Assembly: GCA_023512835.1 (NCBI GenBank)
Contig: CM042091.1
Coordinates: 25,127,506 to 25,191,505, forward strand
Origin: Taxillus chinensis
Taxonomy: Eukaryota; Streptophyta; Magnoliopsida; Santalales; Loranthaceae
Reading direction: 5' to 3'
DNA length: 64,000 nucleotides
A program made the position numbers and the translations under genes. This document shows positions 1 through 10,864 of the stretch, piece by piece (within the stretch, counting starts at the first letter, position 1; the number at the start of each line of letters is the position of its first letter). The notes below the pieces were generated by a model, which had not been told where the DNA came from, did no database searches, and saw only the letters and a program-made list of their open reading frames with translations.

Positions 1-129
1 TCCGACTTATAGAAGCTCAACAAGATGAAGAGATGTACTTGACAGCTGAGGAAGATGAGCAAACTACAAACTCTTTGGAGCAAGCCGAGGAGAAAAGAAG
101 ATGACGTGCATCCAGCTCCGAACCGAAGG

Positions 130-1140
130 AGCTGCCTAGACACCTAAGGTATGAATTTCTAGACTCTACAAATCAATTCCCTGTCATTGTTGCTTCTAAT
201 TTGAATGATGTGGAGTGTACTCAATTGTTAGAAGTCCTTAGGAAACACAAAAAGGCCCTAGGATGGAACATTGAAGACATTAGGGGTATTAGTCCAGGGA
301 TTTGCATGCATAAGATTTTGATGAATGATGATTTTAAACCCACCTTTGAAAGACAAAGAAGATTAAACCCTGCTATGAAAGAAGTTGTTAGAAAAGAAAT
401 TTTAAAATGGAAAAATGCGGGTATAATTTATGCTATTTCAGATAGTGAGTGGGTGAGTCCATTGCATGTTGTGCCCAAGAAAGGGGGCATGACCGTGATT
501 AAGAATGAGAAAAATGAATTGATCCCATCTCGCCTGTGACGGGGTGGAGAGTGTGTGTTGACTATAGGAAGCTTAACAAGGCCACTAGGAAAGATCATTT
601 TCCTCTTCCTTTCATTGACCAAATGTTGGATAGGTTAGCGGCTATAGTCACTACCGCTTTTTAGATGGCTATTCCGGGTATAATCAGATCATGGTTAAGC
701 CCGAGGACCAAGAAAAGACCACCTTCACGTGCCCTTTTGGCACATTTGCATTTAGGAGAATGCCATTTGGGCTTTGTAATGCCCCTGCCACCTTTCAAAG
801 GTGTATGATGGCTATTTTTCAGGGTTTGGTTGAGGAGATCATGGAGGTCTTCATGGATGACTTCTCGGTGTTTGGTTCCTCTTACCAACAGTGCTTGAGA
901 AATCTAGATGTGGTCTTAGAGAGATGTGAGGAGAAGGAACTAGTCCTAAATTGGGAGAAATGCCATTTCATGGTAACAGAGGGGATAGTTCTAGGGCACA
1001 AGGTGTCCGCACATGGTTTGGAGGTAGACAAGGCAAAAATCTCCACTATTGAGACTCGCCACCTCCAACCAATGAAAAAGGAGTGAGAAGTTTCCTTGGC
1101 CATCTTGGCTTTTATAGGAGATTCATTAAGGACTTCTCAA
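130..1140 (+). pseudogene. Athila copy A reverse transcriptase (frameshifted)
   Basis: The RT domain is read in pieces: a 112-residue piece (201-539) with the N-terminal palm and finger motifs including SPLHVVPKKGG, then [20 protein letters not shown] in another frame near 550-610, then a 131-residue piece (691-1086) with PFGTFAFRRMPFGLCNAPATF and the catalytic FMDD box at about 850-861. The last part holds the connection motif GIVLGHKVSAHGLEVDKAKI. Frame breaks lie near 535, 650 and 1050. All catalytic motifs are present, so the damage is almost only indels. The same breaks occur at the same sites in copy B. It would act in the cytoplasmic particle, copying element RNA into DNA. Confidence 0.9.
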
Positions 1141-1264
1141 AAATTGCAAAACCCATGAGTAGGTTGTTAGAAAAAAGACACAAGTTTTGAGTTTAATGCA
1201 GATTGCTTAGAAGCTTTTAACATCCTCAAGGGTAAGTTAGTCATCGCACCTGTTATAGTTACAC

Positions 1265-1640
1265 TGACCGGGCTCAACCTTTTGAGCTAATGTGTGATGC
1301 GAGTGATTATCTTGTGGGGGTAGTCTTAGGGCAAAGGCGAGAAAAGGTGTTTAGGGTCATTTACTATGCTAGTAAGACCTTAGATGATGCTCAACGGAAC
1401 TATACCACCACTGAGAAAGAGTTGCTAGCCGTGGTTTATGGTGCAACAAGTTTAGACCCTACCTTTTGGGGTCTAAAGTCATTGTTTACACCGATCATGC
1501 TGCGTTGAAATATTTGTTTGCAAAAAAGAAGCTAAGCCACGCTTGATTAGATGGGTTCTCCTCTTACAGAATTTGACCTTGAAATTAGAGACACAAAGGG
1601 AGCCCTAAATTCGTGGCTGATCACCTCTCCCGTGTGGAGA
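1265..1640 (+). pseudogene. Athila copy A RNase H domain (frameshifted)
   Basis: The piece at 1290-1508 starts with MCDASDYLVGVVLGQRR, the D and DAS-type opening of gypsy RNase H, and contains [19 protein letters not shown] with the expected acidic residue. The next segment in another frame has a KYLFAKK-like stretch, and LADHLSR, the usual end of the domain, is recognisable near 1615. This domain removes the RNA strand after minus-strand synthesis. Indels near 1440 and 1520-1610 split it. Copy B has the same domain with fewer breaks. Confidence 0.88.
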
Positions 1641-1779
1641 ATGCACCTAAGTCTCTACCCATTGTAGATGACTTTCCTGATGAGAAGTTGTTTGAGGTGC
1701 ATTATCTTCCTTGGTTTGTCGACATAGCAAATTATTTAGCCACCGGGTTCATACCCAAGCGGTTAGACTACCACCAAGA

Positions 1780-3010
1780 GAAAGAAATTGGTAGTGGATT
1801 CTAAGAAATACATTTGGGAAGACCCAATTCTTTATAGGAGGTGTCCAGACCAAATCATTAGAAAGTGTGTCCTAGAGGAGGAAGTAGATGACATAATACA
1901 TCATTGTCATGCATCACATTATGGGGGCCACTTTGGGGTGCAAAGAACTCGTGGCTAAGATCATGCAGTTGTGGCTTTTATTGGCCTCACATGGTGAAAG
2001 ACACCTATGTCTACATCAAAAAGTGTGATAGATGTCAAAGGGTAGGTGGTTTGTCTAGGAAAAATGAGATGCCCTTAACTGGAATCCTTCCGGTTGAAAT
2101 TTTTGACATTTGGGGCATTGACTTCATGGGGCCATTCCCCAATTCGATGGGTACTCATACATTTTGCTTGCTGTGGATTATGTGTCTAAGTGGGTAGAAG
2201 CTATTCCTACTAGAGTGAATGATGCTAGGGTTGTGACTCACTTCCTTACTAGGAACATCTTTAGCCGTTTTGGGACACCAAGGGCTATAATCGTGATGAG
2301 GGTAGTCATTTCTGCAATAAATTGTTTGATAAATTATTGAACAAGTATGGTGTCACTCATAGGAAGTCTTTAGCTTACCACCCACAAGCTAATGGACAAG
2401 CGAAGTGTCCAACAGAGAGATTAAGGCCATTTTAGAGAAAACTGTTGGAGCCAATAGGAAAGATTGGTCTCAAAGGCTTGATGAAGCCTTATGGGCATAT
2501 AGGACAGCTTACAAAACTCCCATTGGGATGTCACCTTACCGTATTCTATATGGTAAGGCATGTCACTTGCCGGTGGAACTAGAACACAAGGCTCATTGGG
2601 CCTTGAAGAAGTTAAATTTCAACCCACAAGAGATCAAGGAGCTTAGGATGACTCAATTAATTGAGTTAGATGAGCTTAGGTTGGATGCCTATGATAGTGC
2701 TAAATTTTACAAAGAAAGAACTAAGAAATGGCATGATAGGCAACTCAACAATGAACCTTTAACCTTAGGCAGAAAGTTCTTCTATTTAACACAAGGTTGA
2801 AGTTATTTCCTGGCAAATTAAGGTCCAAGTGGATGGGACCTTTTGTGATAGTTGATAAGAAGCCATATGGGAGCTTTGAGCTCCAAGTCGTAGATGGCAA
2901 GAAATTTTGGGTGAATGGCAATAGGCTGAAACCTTACTTTGATTCAACTCAGAGGGAGATAGTTGATTCCTCTCTTTCACCATTGCATGATTATCATCGA
3001 AAGTCTAGCT
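1780..3010 (+). pseudogene. Athila copy A integrase (frameshifted)
   Basis: The H2C2 zinc-binding N-terminus is split near 1950; [20 protein letters not shown] (in 1904-2197) supplies its cysteine pair. The core D appears in [12 protein letters not shown], the second D near 2290, and the E region near 2400-2420 before a 131-residue piece (2405-2800) that begins [13 protein letters not shown] and holds the conserved [16 protein letters not shown] motif. The C-terminal part (2797-3010) contains [12 protein letters not shown] and FWVNGNRLKPY. Frameshifts lie near 1950, 2150, 2300, 2400 and 2780. Integrase would insert the cDNA and leave a 5-bp duplication, as seen around copy B. No chromodomain follows, as expected for Athila. 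Confidence 0.9.
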
Positions 3011-3249
3011 ACGAGACTTTAAATAAAGCGCTGGTTGGGAGGCAACCCAATGTTTATTGCTGTGTTTTATTTTATGTTATTTTCTCTTATTTATTTTATT
3101 CAATAAATTTGTTTGCAAGCTAACCATTGTGCAGGAGACTTTGTTCCTTTCTTAGCTAACCATGTGCAGGATGAGCAAATTTTTGGGTCCTGAACTTGTG
3201 GAATTGTTTTTAAAGTCAAAGTCAAGGAGCAAGGAGCAAGTGAAGCCCA

Positions 3250-3840
3250 AAAGTGCTTGAAGATGGGCTCAAACAATTCACGTGCAAGACTTAAAGATGG
3301 TCCATAATGCATAAGCAACTCAGTGGAGAAATTTGGGCCGTTTGGGCTTGAACGTGAATTTGCACGTGAATTGCCCAATTCACGTGCACCTCCTTTTGAG
3401 CCGTAACTTTTGGAATGGTAGATGAAGACCATGTGATTCACGTTTACTCTTGCACGCGAATTGATAGCTGTCATATGGAGGCCCAAAAATGCAAAATACC
3501 GATTCTAGCCCTCCTGAAGCTTCCCACAATTCACGTGCAGAAGGAAGAATTGCTTGCCAGCTCAGTGGGGACCCACCACCAAAGTTTGGGACGATTCGGA
3601 CCGCACGCCAATTCAGCCAATTCACGTGCAGAGGGTATTTTGGTCGAACACTCGAAAAGTTAAGGGCACGTGTATCACGCCAATTGGAGCCTCTTTCCTT
3701 CGCACGCTATATAAAGGGGAGGCCATCTTCAAAGGCTTCCACACCAAAATCACTCCGGATCCGAGTATTAGAGAAGCTCTGCCCTTTTGCTCTCTTGCTC
3801 TTCGTTTTTCTGCTCTTGTTCTTATTTTCTCATTCCAAAG
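3250..3840 (+). promoter_or_regulatory. Athila copy A internal spacer with G-box repeats and TATA box upstream of ORF3
   Basis: Between the end of pol and the ATG of ORF3 lies about 0.8 kb of noncoding DNA. From about 3278 it carries repeated AATTCACGTGCA / TGCACGTGAATT motifs (G-box CACGTG), including one inverted pair near 3360-3390. A TATA-like CTATATAAAG sits at 3707-3716 and the ORF3 ATG is at 3841, a typical plant TATA-to-ATG distance. The motif style is the same as in the U3 region of the Athila LTR. I infer a second promoter that would give ORF3 its own transcript; no expression evidence is available here. Confidence 0.6.
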
Positions 3841-6200
3841 ATGGTGCGCACAAGGAGGACTGGCCAGGAGGAGGTGCACTCACCAAGTGCCGATAGCCAA
3901 CCTGAGGAGGAGATACTCTTGGGGCATGCTCTGGACATGCAGGCTTTGGAGGCTTCGGAGCGGGCTGGGCTAGAGAGGTGGTCGTTAAAATTCAAACTCG
4001 GGATTACAAAGGTTAGTCTGCTTCACCCGGCTATTTCCTATTCTCGCCTTACAAGACTTCTATGCATCTGTCTCGGGAATGAGGATGAACCGATAGGGGT
4101 TGTGCAAGGGGTTTATGTCGAATAACCCCTGATATTATTAGAAATTGCTTTAACCTCCCGAACCCGGTAGTAGCTTCCCTCGCCTAAGCCTAGGAGAATT
4201 TGGTACCGCATGTAACTATGCTAGAAAATTTCAAAGTCGAAGGCGAGTATACCAAGAATGGTTTTGTTGGAAAATTTAGATGCCTAGCTTACCCTGGTAG
4301 GGAAATGCTTATTGATTGAGACTAGTGGGCTAGATAGTGTGCCTAAGCCACACCTGGAGTTCATGTATAGCATTGATCATATGCTAAATGTGGATTGGGC
4401 CACTACCATTTTTACTGGTGGAAGAAAAACTCATCCAAGCGGATAAATGAGAATTTTGTGTGTGATATTTCAAAGCATGCCTCGCTTTGCAATTTTCCTC
4501 CATGGAGAGCATTACTTTTCCTTCTCACTTTGGGTGTTAAGAGTATTGCAAGCTGAAGGAGGTTTGGGGGTCGGTACCAGAGGCCATTGGGCAACCAATG
4601 TTCCTCCTCCATCACGACCCGCTAGGCACGGTGTTCATGTGGAGCGATCCACGGACTTTGCAAGGGAGACCTCTCTCTCATTTGGATCAAAGGAAGCAGA
4701 CTCTATACGGACTCACCGCCATGTACATGCGGTTCAATGTACACAAAGAAGACATTTTCAATTTCTTTCAAGGCATTAGTGGGCAGGTGGTGAGCGAAGT
4801 GGAGGTCATCAATTGGGCGATCACTAATGGGCACATCACTAATGCCCAATTTGAAGAATTAATGGCACTCATCTCTGGAGACCAACAAGCTACTTCACAA
4901 CCTAGAACCAGAGCATGGGAGGCCCCGGATGTAGCCGCTCATGCATCACCTAGAGCATGGGAGGCCCCAGAAGCTCCTCCCGTCGCATCTATCGAAGCTT
5001 GGAGGGAAGAAACACAGCAGCTCGGGAGGCCAATGCCGAACCCGGCGCGAGGTGGAAACCCCGAGGAAGGACAACAAAGAAGTCAAAGGCCTCCTAGGCA
5101 AAAATCGGAAGGCTTTGAGCAAGAGGAAAGCATCAAAACGTTCTCCTATAGTGGAGATATCTGATGAAGAACCCTCTCCATCCCCTGAAGATGCTTATCC
5201 AGCCCGGGAAGATCCACCTCAACAGAACCAAGAACCTTTACCCTCACCCGGAGCTCTAACTCTCACCTTCCTCAAGAGGAGGCAGAGCGCCAGCAGGGTA
5301 TTCACCCTTCCAGCCTTTTACGAGATCCCGCATATTCTCAGGCCCTGGTGCCCGCTATACTTCCAGTATCTTGGGGTGCATACATGCCTGGTTGAACCCG
5401 AAGATCTACTTGGCCCTCCTGTTCATTTAATCATTAATCCAGCTTTATCGTCGAAGAGAGCAGCAAAGCATTTGAAGAATTCATCAATTCCACAGGTCAT
5501 AGGGCTCGATTTATACGGGATAATGATATCTTCACTCCTTTTAGCTTGAAGAGGATCTCGGAGAATGAATATCTCTATGCCGACGAGATAGACCTCTTTC
5601 GCAGACCATGCGGTATGTAGTGGGAGGCCGAGCCTCATAATTACCCCTTAACCGGGTACACTTCCATCATGCTGTGTGAGCTTTTCAATCAACCCTTGTC
5701 CGAGGAGGTATGGCGCCAACGCATTAATGGAGAGAATGAAGGGCACCGCCCTTGGCATGGTGTGCATGAGGTGCCGATTCCGGTGCACATTGACCGCCAC
5801 TATGTACTTGTCCGTGTGAATCGGATGTAGGCCATGCTGTGCTATATGATCCAAGCCAAGGCGAAGGGTTTGCTAAACGGAAAAGACGAGTTAGTGCATG
5901 GGTTCATCAAACGCATGAAAGTGGCAATGATCAAAGAAGGCTTGTTGGCGGACAAGCTCCCTCTTATTCACTACAATGAAATGCAAATTCCCCAACAGCC
6001 TGACCAATTCAACGTGGGATCTTTGTTTGCTACTACATGATGGGTATTCTTTGCAAGGGAAGGAAAATTGGGAAGTGCGCGGCGAGACGTCGGCTGACTT
6101 TGTGGCTCAGGTGCGCCGAATGGTGGCCAATGTCATCTACTATTACAAGGGTGCCAAACCAAGGGTAATGTTTTTTCCTACTCCTTATTTTATGCCATGA
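3841..6200 (+). pseudogene. Athila copy A ORF3: accessory protein with Ulp1/C48-like protease region
   Basis: The start is set by ATG at 3841 (MVRTRRTGQEEVHSPSAD), about 125 nt after the TATA box. The reading frame is broken many times. In order I see: an acidic, charged N-terminus; a region rich in aromatic and basic residues around 4130-4420; a two-fold RAWEAP repeat (4909-4990); a Lys/Glu-rich stretch, likely coiled coil in copy B; a Pro/Ser-rich linker; and a C-terminal domain (about 5540-6120). That domain has His in DRHYVLVRV-like context, Asp in YDPSQ, Gln upstream, and a Cys-Gly-Ile-Phe-Val-Cys-like context, the order His-Asp-Gln-Cys of C48 proteases. The catalytic Cys codon is lost here to a 1-base deletion near 6021. 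The protease call is by motif order only. Confidence 0.7.
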
Positions 6201-6281
6201 GGACATAGCATATTTTAAGTGTGGTGTATAGGGAGTTACTTGAGCCACTTGCTTGTCTTTTATATTGTGATTGCATGTTTT

Positions 6282-6283
<2 letters not shown>

Positions 6284-6312
<29 letters not shown>

Positions 6313-6331
6313 CAAAAAAAAAAAAAAAAAA
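6284..6331 (+). repeat. poly(A) tract
   Basis: An almost pure A run of about 47 bases, interrupted by one C, in the 3' noncoding tail of Athila copy A. Copy B has only about 11 A at the same place (near 23496-23506). The expansion may be real slippage or a homopolymer error next to the assembly gap. Confidence 0.9.
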
Positions 6332-6433
6332 ATAATTTAAATTTTTTTGTTGTTTGAGTTGTTTGCTTGAATGATTTGCTTGTGGAGACATGGATATTAA
6401 GTATGCAATTTTGGCTTAAAATTTTAATTTTAT

Positions 6434-6933
6434 NNNNNNNNNNNNNNNNNNNNNNNNNNNNNNNNNNNNNNNNNNNNNNNNNNNNNNNNNNNNNNNNNNN
6501 NNNNNNNNNNNNNNNNNNNNNNNNNNNNNNNNNNNNNNNNNNNNNNNNNNNNNNNNNNNNNNNNNNNNNNNNNNNNNNNNNNNNNNNNNNNNNNNNNNNN
6601 NNNNNNNNNNNNNNNNNNNNNNNNNNNNNNNNNNNNNNNNNNNNNNNNNNNNNNNNNNNNNNNNNNNNNNNNNNNNNNNNNNNNNNNNNNNNNNNNNNNN
6701 NNNNNNNNNNNNNNNNNNNNNNNNNNNNNNNNNNNNNNNNNNNNNNNNNNNNNNNNNNNNNNNNNNNNNNNNNNNNNNNNNNNNNNNNNNNNNNNNNNNN
6801 NNNNNNNNNNNNNNNNNNNNNNNNNNNNNNNNNNNNNNNNNNNNNNNNNNNNNNNNNNNNNNNNNNNNNNNNNNNNNNNNNNNNNNNNNNNNNNNNNNNN
6901 NNNNNNNNNNNNNNNNNNNNNNNNNNNNNNNNN
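6434..6933. other. assembly gap (500 N)
   Basis: A run of exactly 500 N, the usual placeholder for a scaffold gap of unknown size. The left side is the Athila copy A tail (like copy B near 23620) and the right side starts a CACTA terminus, so the true content and distance are unknown. Confidence 0.99.
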
Positions 6934-6939
6934 TCAAAT

Positions 6940-6951
6940 CACTACAAGAAA
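6940..6951 (+). repeat. CACTA terminal inverted repeat (5' end)
   Basis: CACTACAAGAAA is the classical terminus of plant CACTA elements, preceded by AAT as a possible 3-bp target duplication. The matching TTTCTTGTAGTG was not found in the window. Confidence 0.8.
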
Positions 6952-7178
6952 TGAGGCCTACCGTAACATCAAAGGGTAGCATTATTGAAAAAGTGTTACA
7001 ATATATAGGTATTAAGAAAACGCGGGTTGGCATCTAATGGTTTTGGATTGCGCGTGGACTATTTTGGGTGAACGGGAGATATTTTTCGTCAAATAAGTGT
7101 TGCCAGCATGCCCGAAAGTAAAAATTACCCCTCCTATTTTCGATGCTCATACCTAAAAACAAAAAAGAAAATTTTTTA

Positions 7179-8238
7179 CTAAACTTTACTCATTCATTCC
7201 CCCCCAATGCTACTTAGTCTCTCTTTCTCTCTCTCTCTCTCTCTTCCACGACGAACCCTACACAGTCGCTTAATCCTTCATCAACGAACCCTTGGAAGGG
7301 GGAATCTCTCAATTGCACCAACCCAACCCAACGCTCTGTGATCTGAAGTCCTCTGCACACAAGATCTTCTTTGCATCACCTTTCTCTCGCCTCAATGACG
7401 TGAATCGAGGTCTGACACCTTGCGGGTTTGGAAGGGGGTTTGTGAACGAAAGAGATATTAAAGATCTGTACGTCCGTTTTTAACTTCTAATTAGTTTACA
7501 TCTGCATCTCGTTAGAATTTCCACTCTCTTTTATCTTTTAATTGATGTTAATCATAGTAAAACATATTTGTTATTTTGGATATGTTTTGTAACTTGATTT
7601 CTTGTGCGTGAATTTTTTGGCTTTGGTTATGCGTGTACCTTGGTTTGTCTATGTATTCCATGTTAATGCTTCAAGTTTCAGTCTCTGTTTATTATGTGTA
7701 TTCCATGTTACTAAACTTTACTCATTCATTCCCCCCCAATGCTACTTAGTCTCTCTTTCTCTCTCTCTCTCTTCCACGACGAACCCTACACAGTCGCTTA
7801 ATCCTTCATCAACGAACCCTAGGAAGGGGGAATCTCTCAATTGCACCAACCCAACCCAACGCTCTGTGATCTGAAGTCCTCTGCACACGAGATCTTCTTT
7901 GCATCACCTTTCTCTCGCCTCAACGACGTGAATCGAGGTCTGACACCTTGCGGGTTTGGAAGGGGGTTTGTGAACGAAAGAGATATTAAAGATCTGTACG
8001 TCCGTTTTTAACTTCTAATTAGTTTACATCTGCATCTCGTTAGAATTTCCACTCTCTTTTATCTTTTAATTGATGTTAATCATAGTAAAACATATTTGTT
8101 ATTTTGGATATGTTTTGTAACTTGATTTCTTGTGCGTGAATTTTCTGGCTTTGGTTATGCGTGTACCTTGGTTTGTCTATGTATTCCATGTTAATGCTTC
8201 AAGTTTCAGTCTCTGTTTATTATGTGTATTCCATGTTA
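7179..8238 (+). repeat. Direct tandem duplication of about 530 bp in the CACTA 5' region
   Basis: The block that begins CTAAACTTTACTCATTC and ends GTATTCCATGTTA occurs at 7179-7710 (532 bp) and again at 7711-8238 (528 bp). The copies are almost identical; the length difference is 4 bp in a CT microsatellite. The unit holds a CT-rich leader and a short open stretch with possible splice donor, so it may be a 5' untranslated exon-intron region of the transposase gene. I see no protein similarity in it. Confidence 0.92.
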
Positions 8239-8320
8239 GGTATTCCATGCGTGTACCTTGGTTTCTTTATGTATTCCATGTTAGGTGTACCTTGGTTTCT
8301 CTATGTATTCCATGTTTAGT
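8239..8320 (+). repeat. Short minisatellite following the 530-bp repeat
   Basis: Units of about 30-40 bp built from GTGTACCTTGGTTTCT and TATGTATTCCATGTTAG repeat two to three times right after the large duplication, and are derived from its last part. Confidence 0.8.
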
Positions 8321-8924
8321 GCAGTCCTAAATCCCAAGCCACATAAACATATATCATAAACTGAACTTGTCTTTAAAACTTGCACCTAAATAGGAACTGT
8401 CATGCCCCGAATTCCAACCCGAGGAAACTGGGTCGTGACTCCCCCTTTACCCACGCGGTGGGTAAGGGGGTAGGATACAACCTTCCCACACAAGACAACA
8501 TACACCATCACAGGATATGTTCAGAAAGACAAAATCATATATTTAATAAAATCATATGCCTTTATTATGTTTCAAACTTCATTACAATATCTCCCCGCTG
8601 GGGTTACAAGGCCTCAACGGAATACATAACACAAATAACATAAAACAAAGCCACAACACAGAACTCTTCCACCTTGGTGTTCCCACCTAACGCCTGTAGG
8701 TTCCTTCAAAAAAACACACCACAGTAGGAGGGGTGAGCAACCAAAGCTCAGTAGGGATCATGTCTCCCCAACCCATCCCATGCTCCTACCATCTATATGA
8801 AGAAGTGCTCAAGTGCGGTGTCGTGGCAAATACATTCTAAACCAGTCATAATCAATATTATACACAACAAGCCACAAAACAAGTACAACCATTACCACAA
8901 AAACTCCTCAGTTAGTCCCACTGA

Positions 8925-9125
8925 CAGTAACTCAGCCTCTCAGGCTCAACAGTCAGTCTCACTGACATTAACTCAGCCTCTCAGGCTCCACAGGTACACA
9001 AGCATTGCCTCAGCCTCTCAGGCTTCTTAGGCTCCACAGACATTGCCTTAGCCTCTCAGGCTTCTTAGGCTCCACAGACATTGCCTCAGCCTCTCAGGCT
9101 TCTTGGGCTCCACAGTCAGTCTCAC
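8925..9125. repeat. Minisatellite in outer solo LTR (CAGCCTCTCAGGCT units)
   Basis: Units of about 45 bp containing GCCTCAGCCTCTCAGGCTTC and CTTAGGCTCCACAGACATT repeat four to five times. The array sits at the same LTR position as different arrays in sister LTRs. Confidence 0.88.
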
Positions 9126-9984
9126 TGACATAACACCAAACACTTAACATGCATATCCACACTGGCATAACATCAAACACTTAGCATGCATATCCTCACA
9201 AGCATAACATCAAACACTTTTCAGGCATAACCACACTGCCATAACATCAATCGCATAACATGCATAGCCTCACAGGCATAATATCAAACACCTAATGCGC
9301 ATGGCCACACAGGCCTAATCTCAAACATATACATGCCACTGAAGGCCAACATCCATATAAGAGATCACACCTATATGCATTTTACATATATATAGATATA
9401 TATCCAGATTACACATCGCCTACCACAAGGCCATAACCCTGGAATAGGCACAAGGAAGAACAGAACCCCTACCTGTCACGCCCCGGATTTCCAACCCGAG
9501 GAAACCGGTACGTGACTCCCCTTTTACCCACACGGAGGGCAAAGGGGTAAGGATACAAATCAAGAATTTAGCATTTTAAAACTTTCACAATACATTCAGG
9601 AAAAAAAATAAAGTCCATCAAAGCCGTCCACAAACCAATAACAAAGTCAGTCTTTATTACAAAGTCCCCTGTTTAATCCATCCCCATTGGGGTTACATCA
9701 GTTCCCATAAAAATAACATAAACAGTAAAGTAAATAAGGTCCTCCACCTTGGTGTATCCACCTAACGCCTGTAAGTTCCTGGAAAACAAACAAACACAGT
9801 AGGAGGGGTGAGCAACCACAGCTCAGTAGGGATCATGTCTCCCCAACCCATCCCATGTTCCTAGCATCTACATGCTATGTGCACAAGTGCAGTGTTGTGT
9901 TACAACAATTTCAACAAACATAATAACAACCACATCAACAATTTACAATCCTCCACTGCCACACAGGCTAACACTTTAACCACA

Positions 9985-10092
9985 AGTGATTTAACCGCCT
10001 CTTCAGGCCAAGTGATTTGACCGCCTCTTCAGGCCAAGTGATTTAACCGCCTCTTCAGGCCAAGTGATTTAACCGCCTCTTCAGGCCAAGTG
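9985..10092. repeat. 26-bp minisatellite in inner solo LTR
   Basis: Four near-perfect copies of AAGTGATTTAACCGCCTC followed by TTCAGGCC. The sister LTR at 57431-57483 has two copies of the same unit; other family LTRs have unrelated units here. Confidence 0.92.
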
Positions 10093-10401
10093 CCACAGTC
10101 AAGCACACAACACACATGGTCACACAAGCATACAACCAAACACTTGGTGAGCACCCGACCACAAGCGCACAAACCCAACCATTCAGGCCATAGAGCAAAC
10201 ATCCAGCATACATACATACACTAAACCACAAGTCCAGTCACACGGACATATTACCAAACACCTAATGGGCACATACACACGGCTAAGTTCACACAGGCAT
10301 TTCATCAAACATGCAGCAGGCATGTCGTACAGGCATTTTATCAAAACTTTTCATGCATCACACAAACACCAGAAACACCAAAATCGCCATTGAAGGCCAA
10401 C

Positions 10402-10431
10402 ATTCATATAGGAGGTCACACCTATATGAAT
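10402..10431 (-). promoter_or_regulatory. Conserved hairpin in Tekay-like LTR leader
   Basis: Perfect 11-bp inverted repeat ATTCATATAGG / CCTATATGAAT around an 8-base loop. It lies about 260-290 bases downstream of the TATA box on the transcribed (minus) strand, so it would be in the 5' leader RNA. Homologous hairpins occur at 9351-9380, 27051-27080, 47540-47569, 50708-50737 and near 57798. Confidence 0.7.
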
Positions 10432-10689
10432 TTACATATAAATAATATAATAATCTGCCCTAGGACCCTAGGACAGAGGAGGATTTAGGAAGAACAGAAT
10501 CCCTACCTCAAGGAAAACGCAACAACACAGCAACGGTCTGATCCCAAGCCGAACGCCGTCCACCCACGAAGCACCGACCACCCACGCAAGACGCCCAGGC
10601 AGCAACCAAGAGCTCTCCTTCCCCTCTCTCTCTCTCTGCGACGCCGGTGAAGCAACAAACCCTAAACCTAAAAAGAGGGACTCCTCCTC

Positions 10690-10768
10690 CTTATATAGAC
10701 AACACAACATCAAAAACGACGTAGTTTTGATTAAGTGAATCCCAGGATCAAAACGACGTAGTTTTGAT
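10690..10768 (-). promoter_or_regulatory. LTR core promoter: TATA box and two GACGT palindromes
   Basis: Two copies of the palindrome core CAAAACGACGTAGTTTTG (about 10711-10729 and 10749-10766), then TTATATAG (minus-strand CTATATAA) near 10691. GACGT is a C-box-like bZIP core. The same arrangement is found near 11377-11452, 50966-51040, 58079-58153 and, on the plus strand, 47178-47260. Confidence 0.65.
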
Positions 10769-10864
10769 CACGCAAGTTACCACCTTTCCGCACCCATATA
10801 GGCCAAAATACTCAGAATTTCAACATGGTCCTTTGGAGAAAGTTCCTTAGAATGACAAAACCAA

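Larger units (their letters stand above)
1..6433 (+). mobile_element. Athila-type Ty3/gypsy retrotransposon, copy A (3' part)
   Basis: This is the downstream part of an Athila-lineage element. Position 1 corresponds to about position 17173 of the complete copy B, so gag, protease and the 5' LTR lie outside the window. The order RT, RNase H, integrase, spacer, ORF3 and 3' noncoding tail matches copy B closely, with only scattered base and indel differences. The sequence runs into a 500-N gap before reaching its 3' LTR. After the gap the sequence is CACTA, not Athila, so the rest of this copy is either hidden in the gap or was lost. Lineage is assigned from the RT and integrase style and from the tRNA-Asp primer site of copy B. 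Confidence 0.9.

Noticed and set aside
9130..9320. CRISPR-like regularly spaced repeats
   Set aside because: The units have diverged repeats and spacers that are themselves related; this is an LTR minisatellite in a plant genome.
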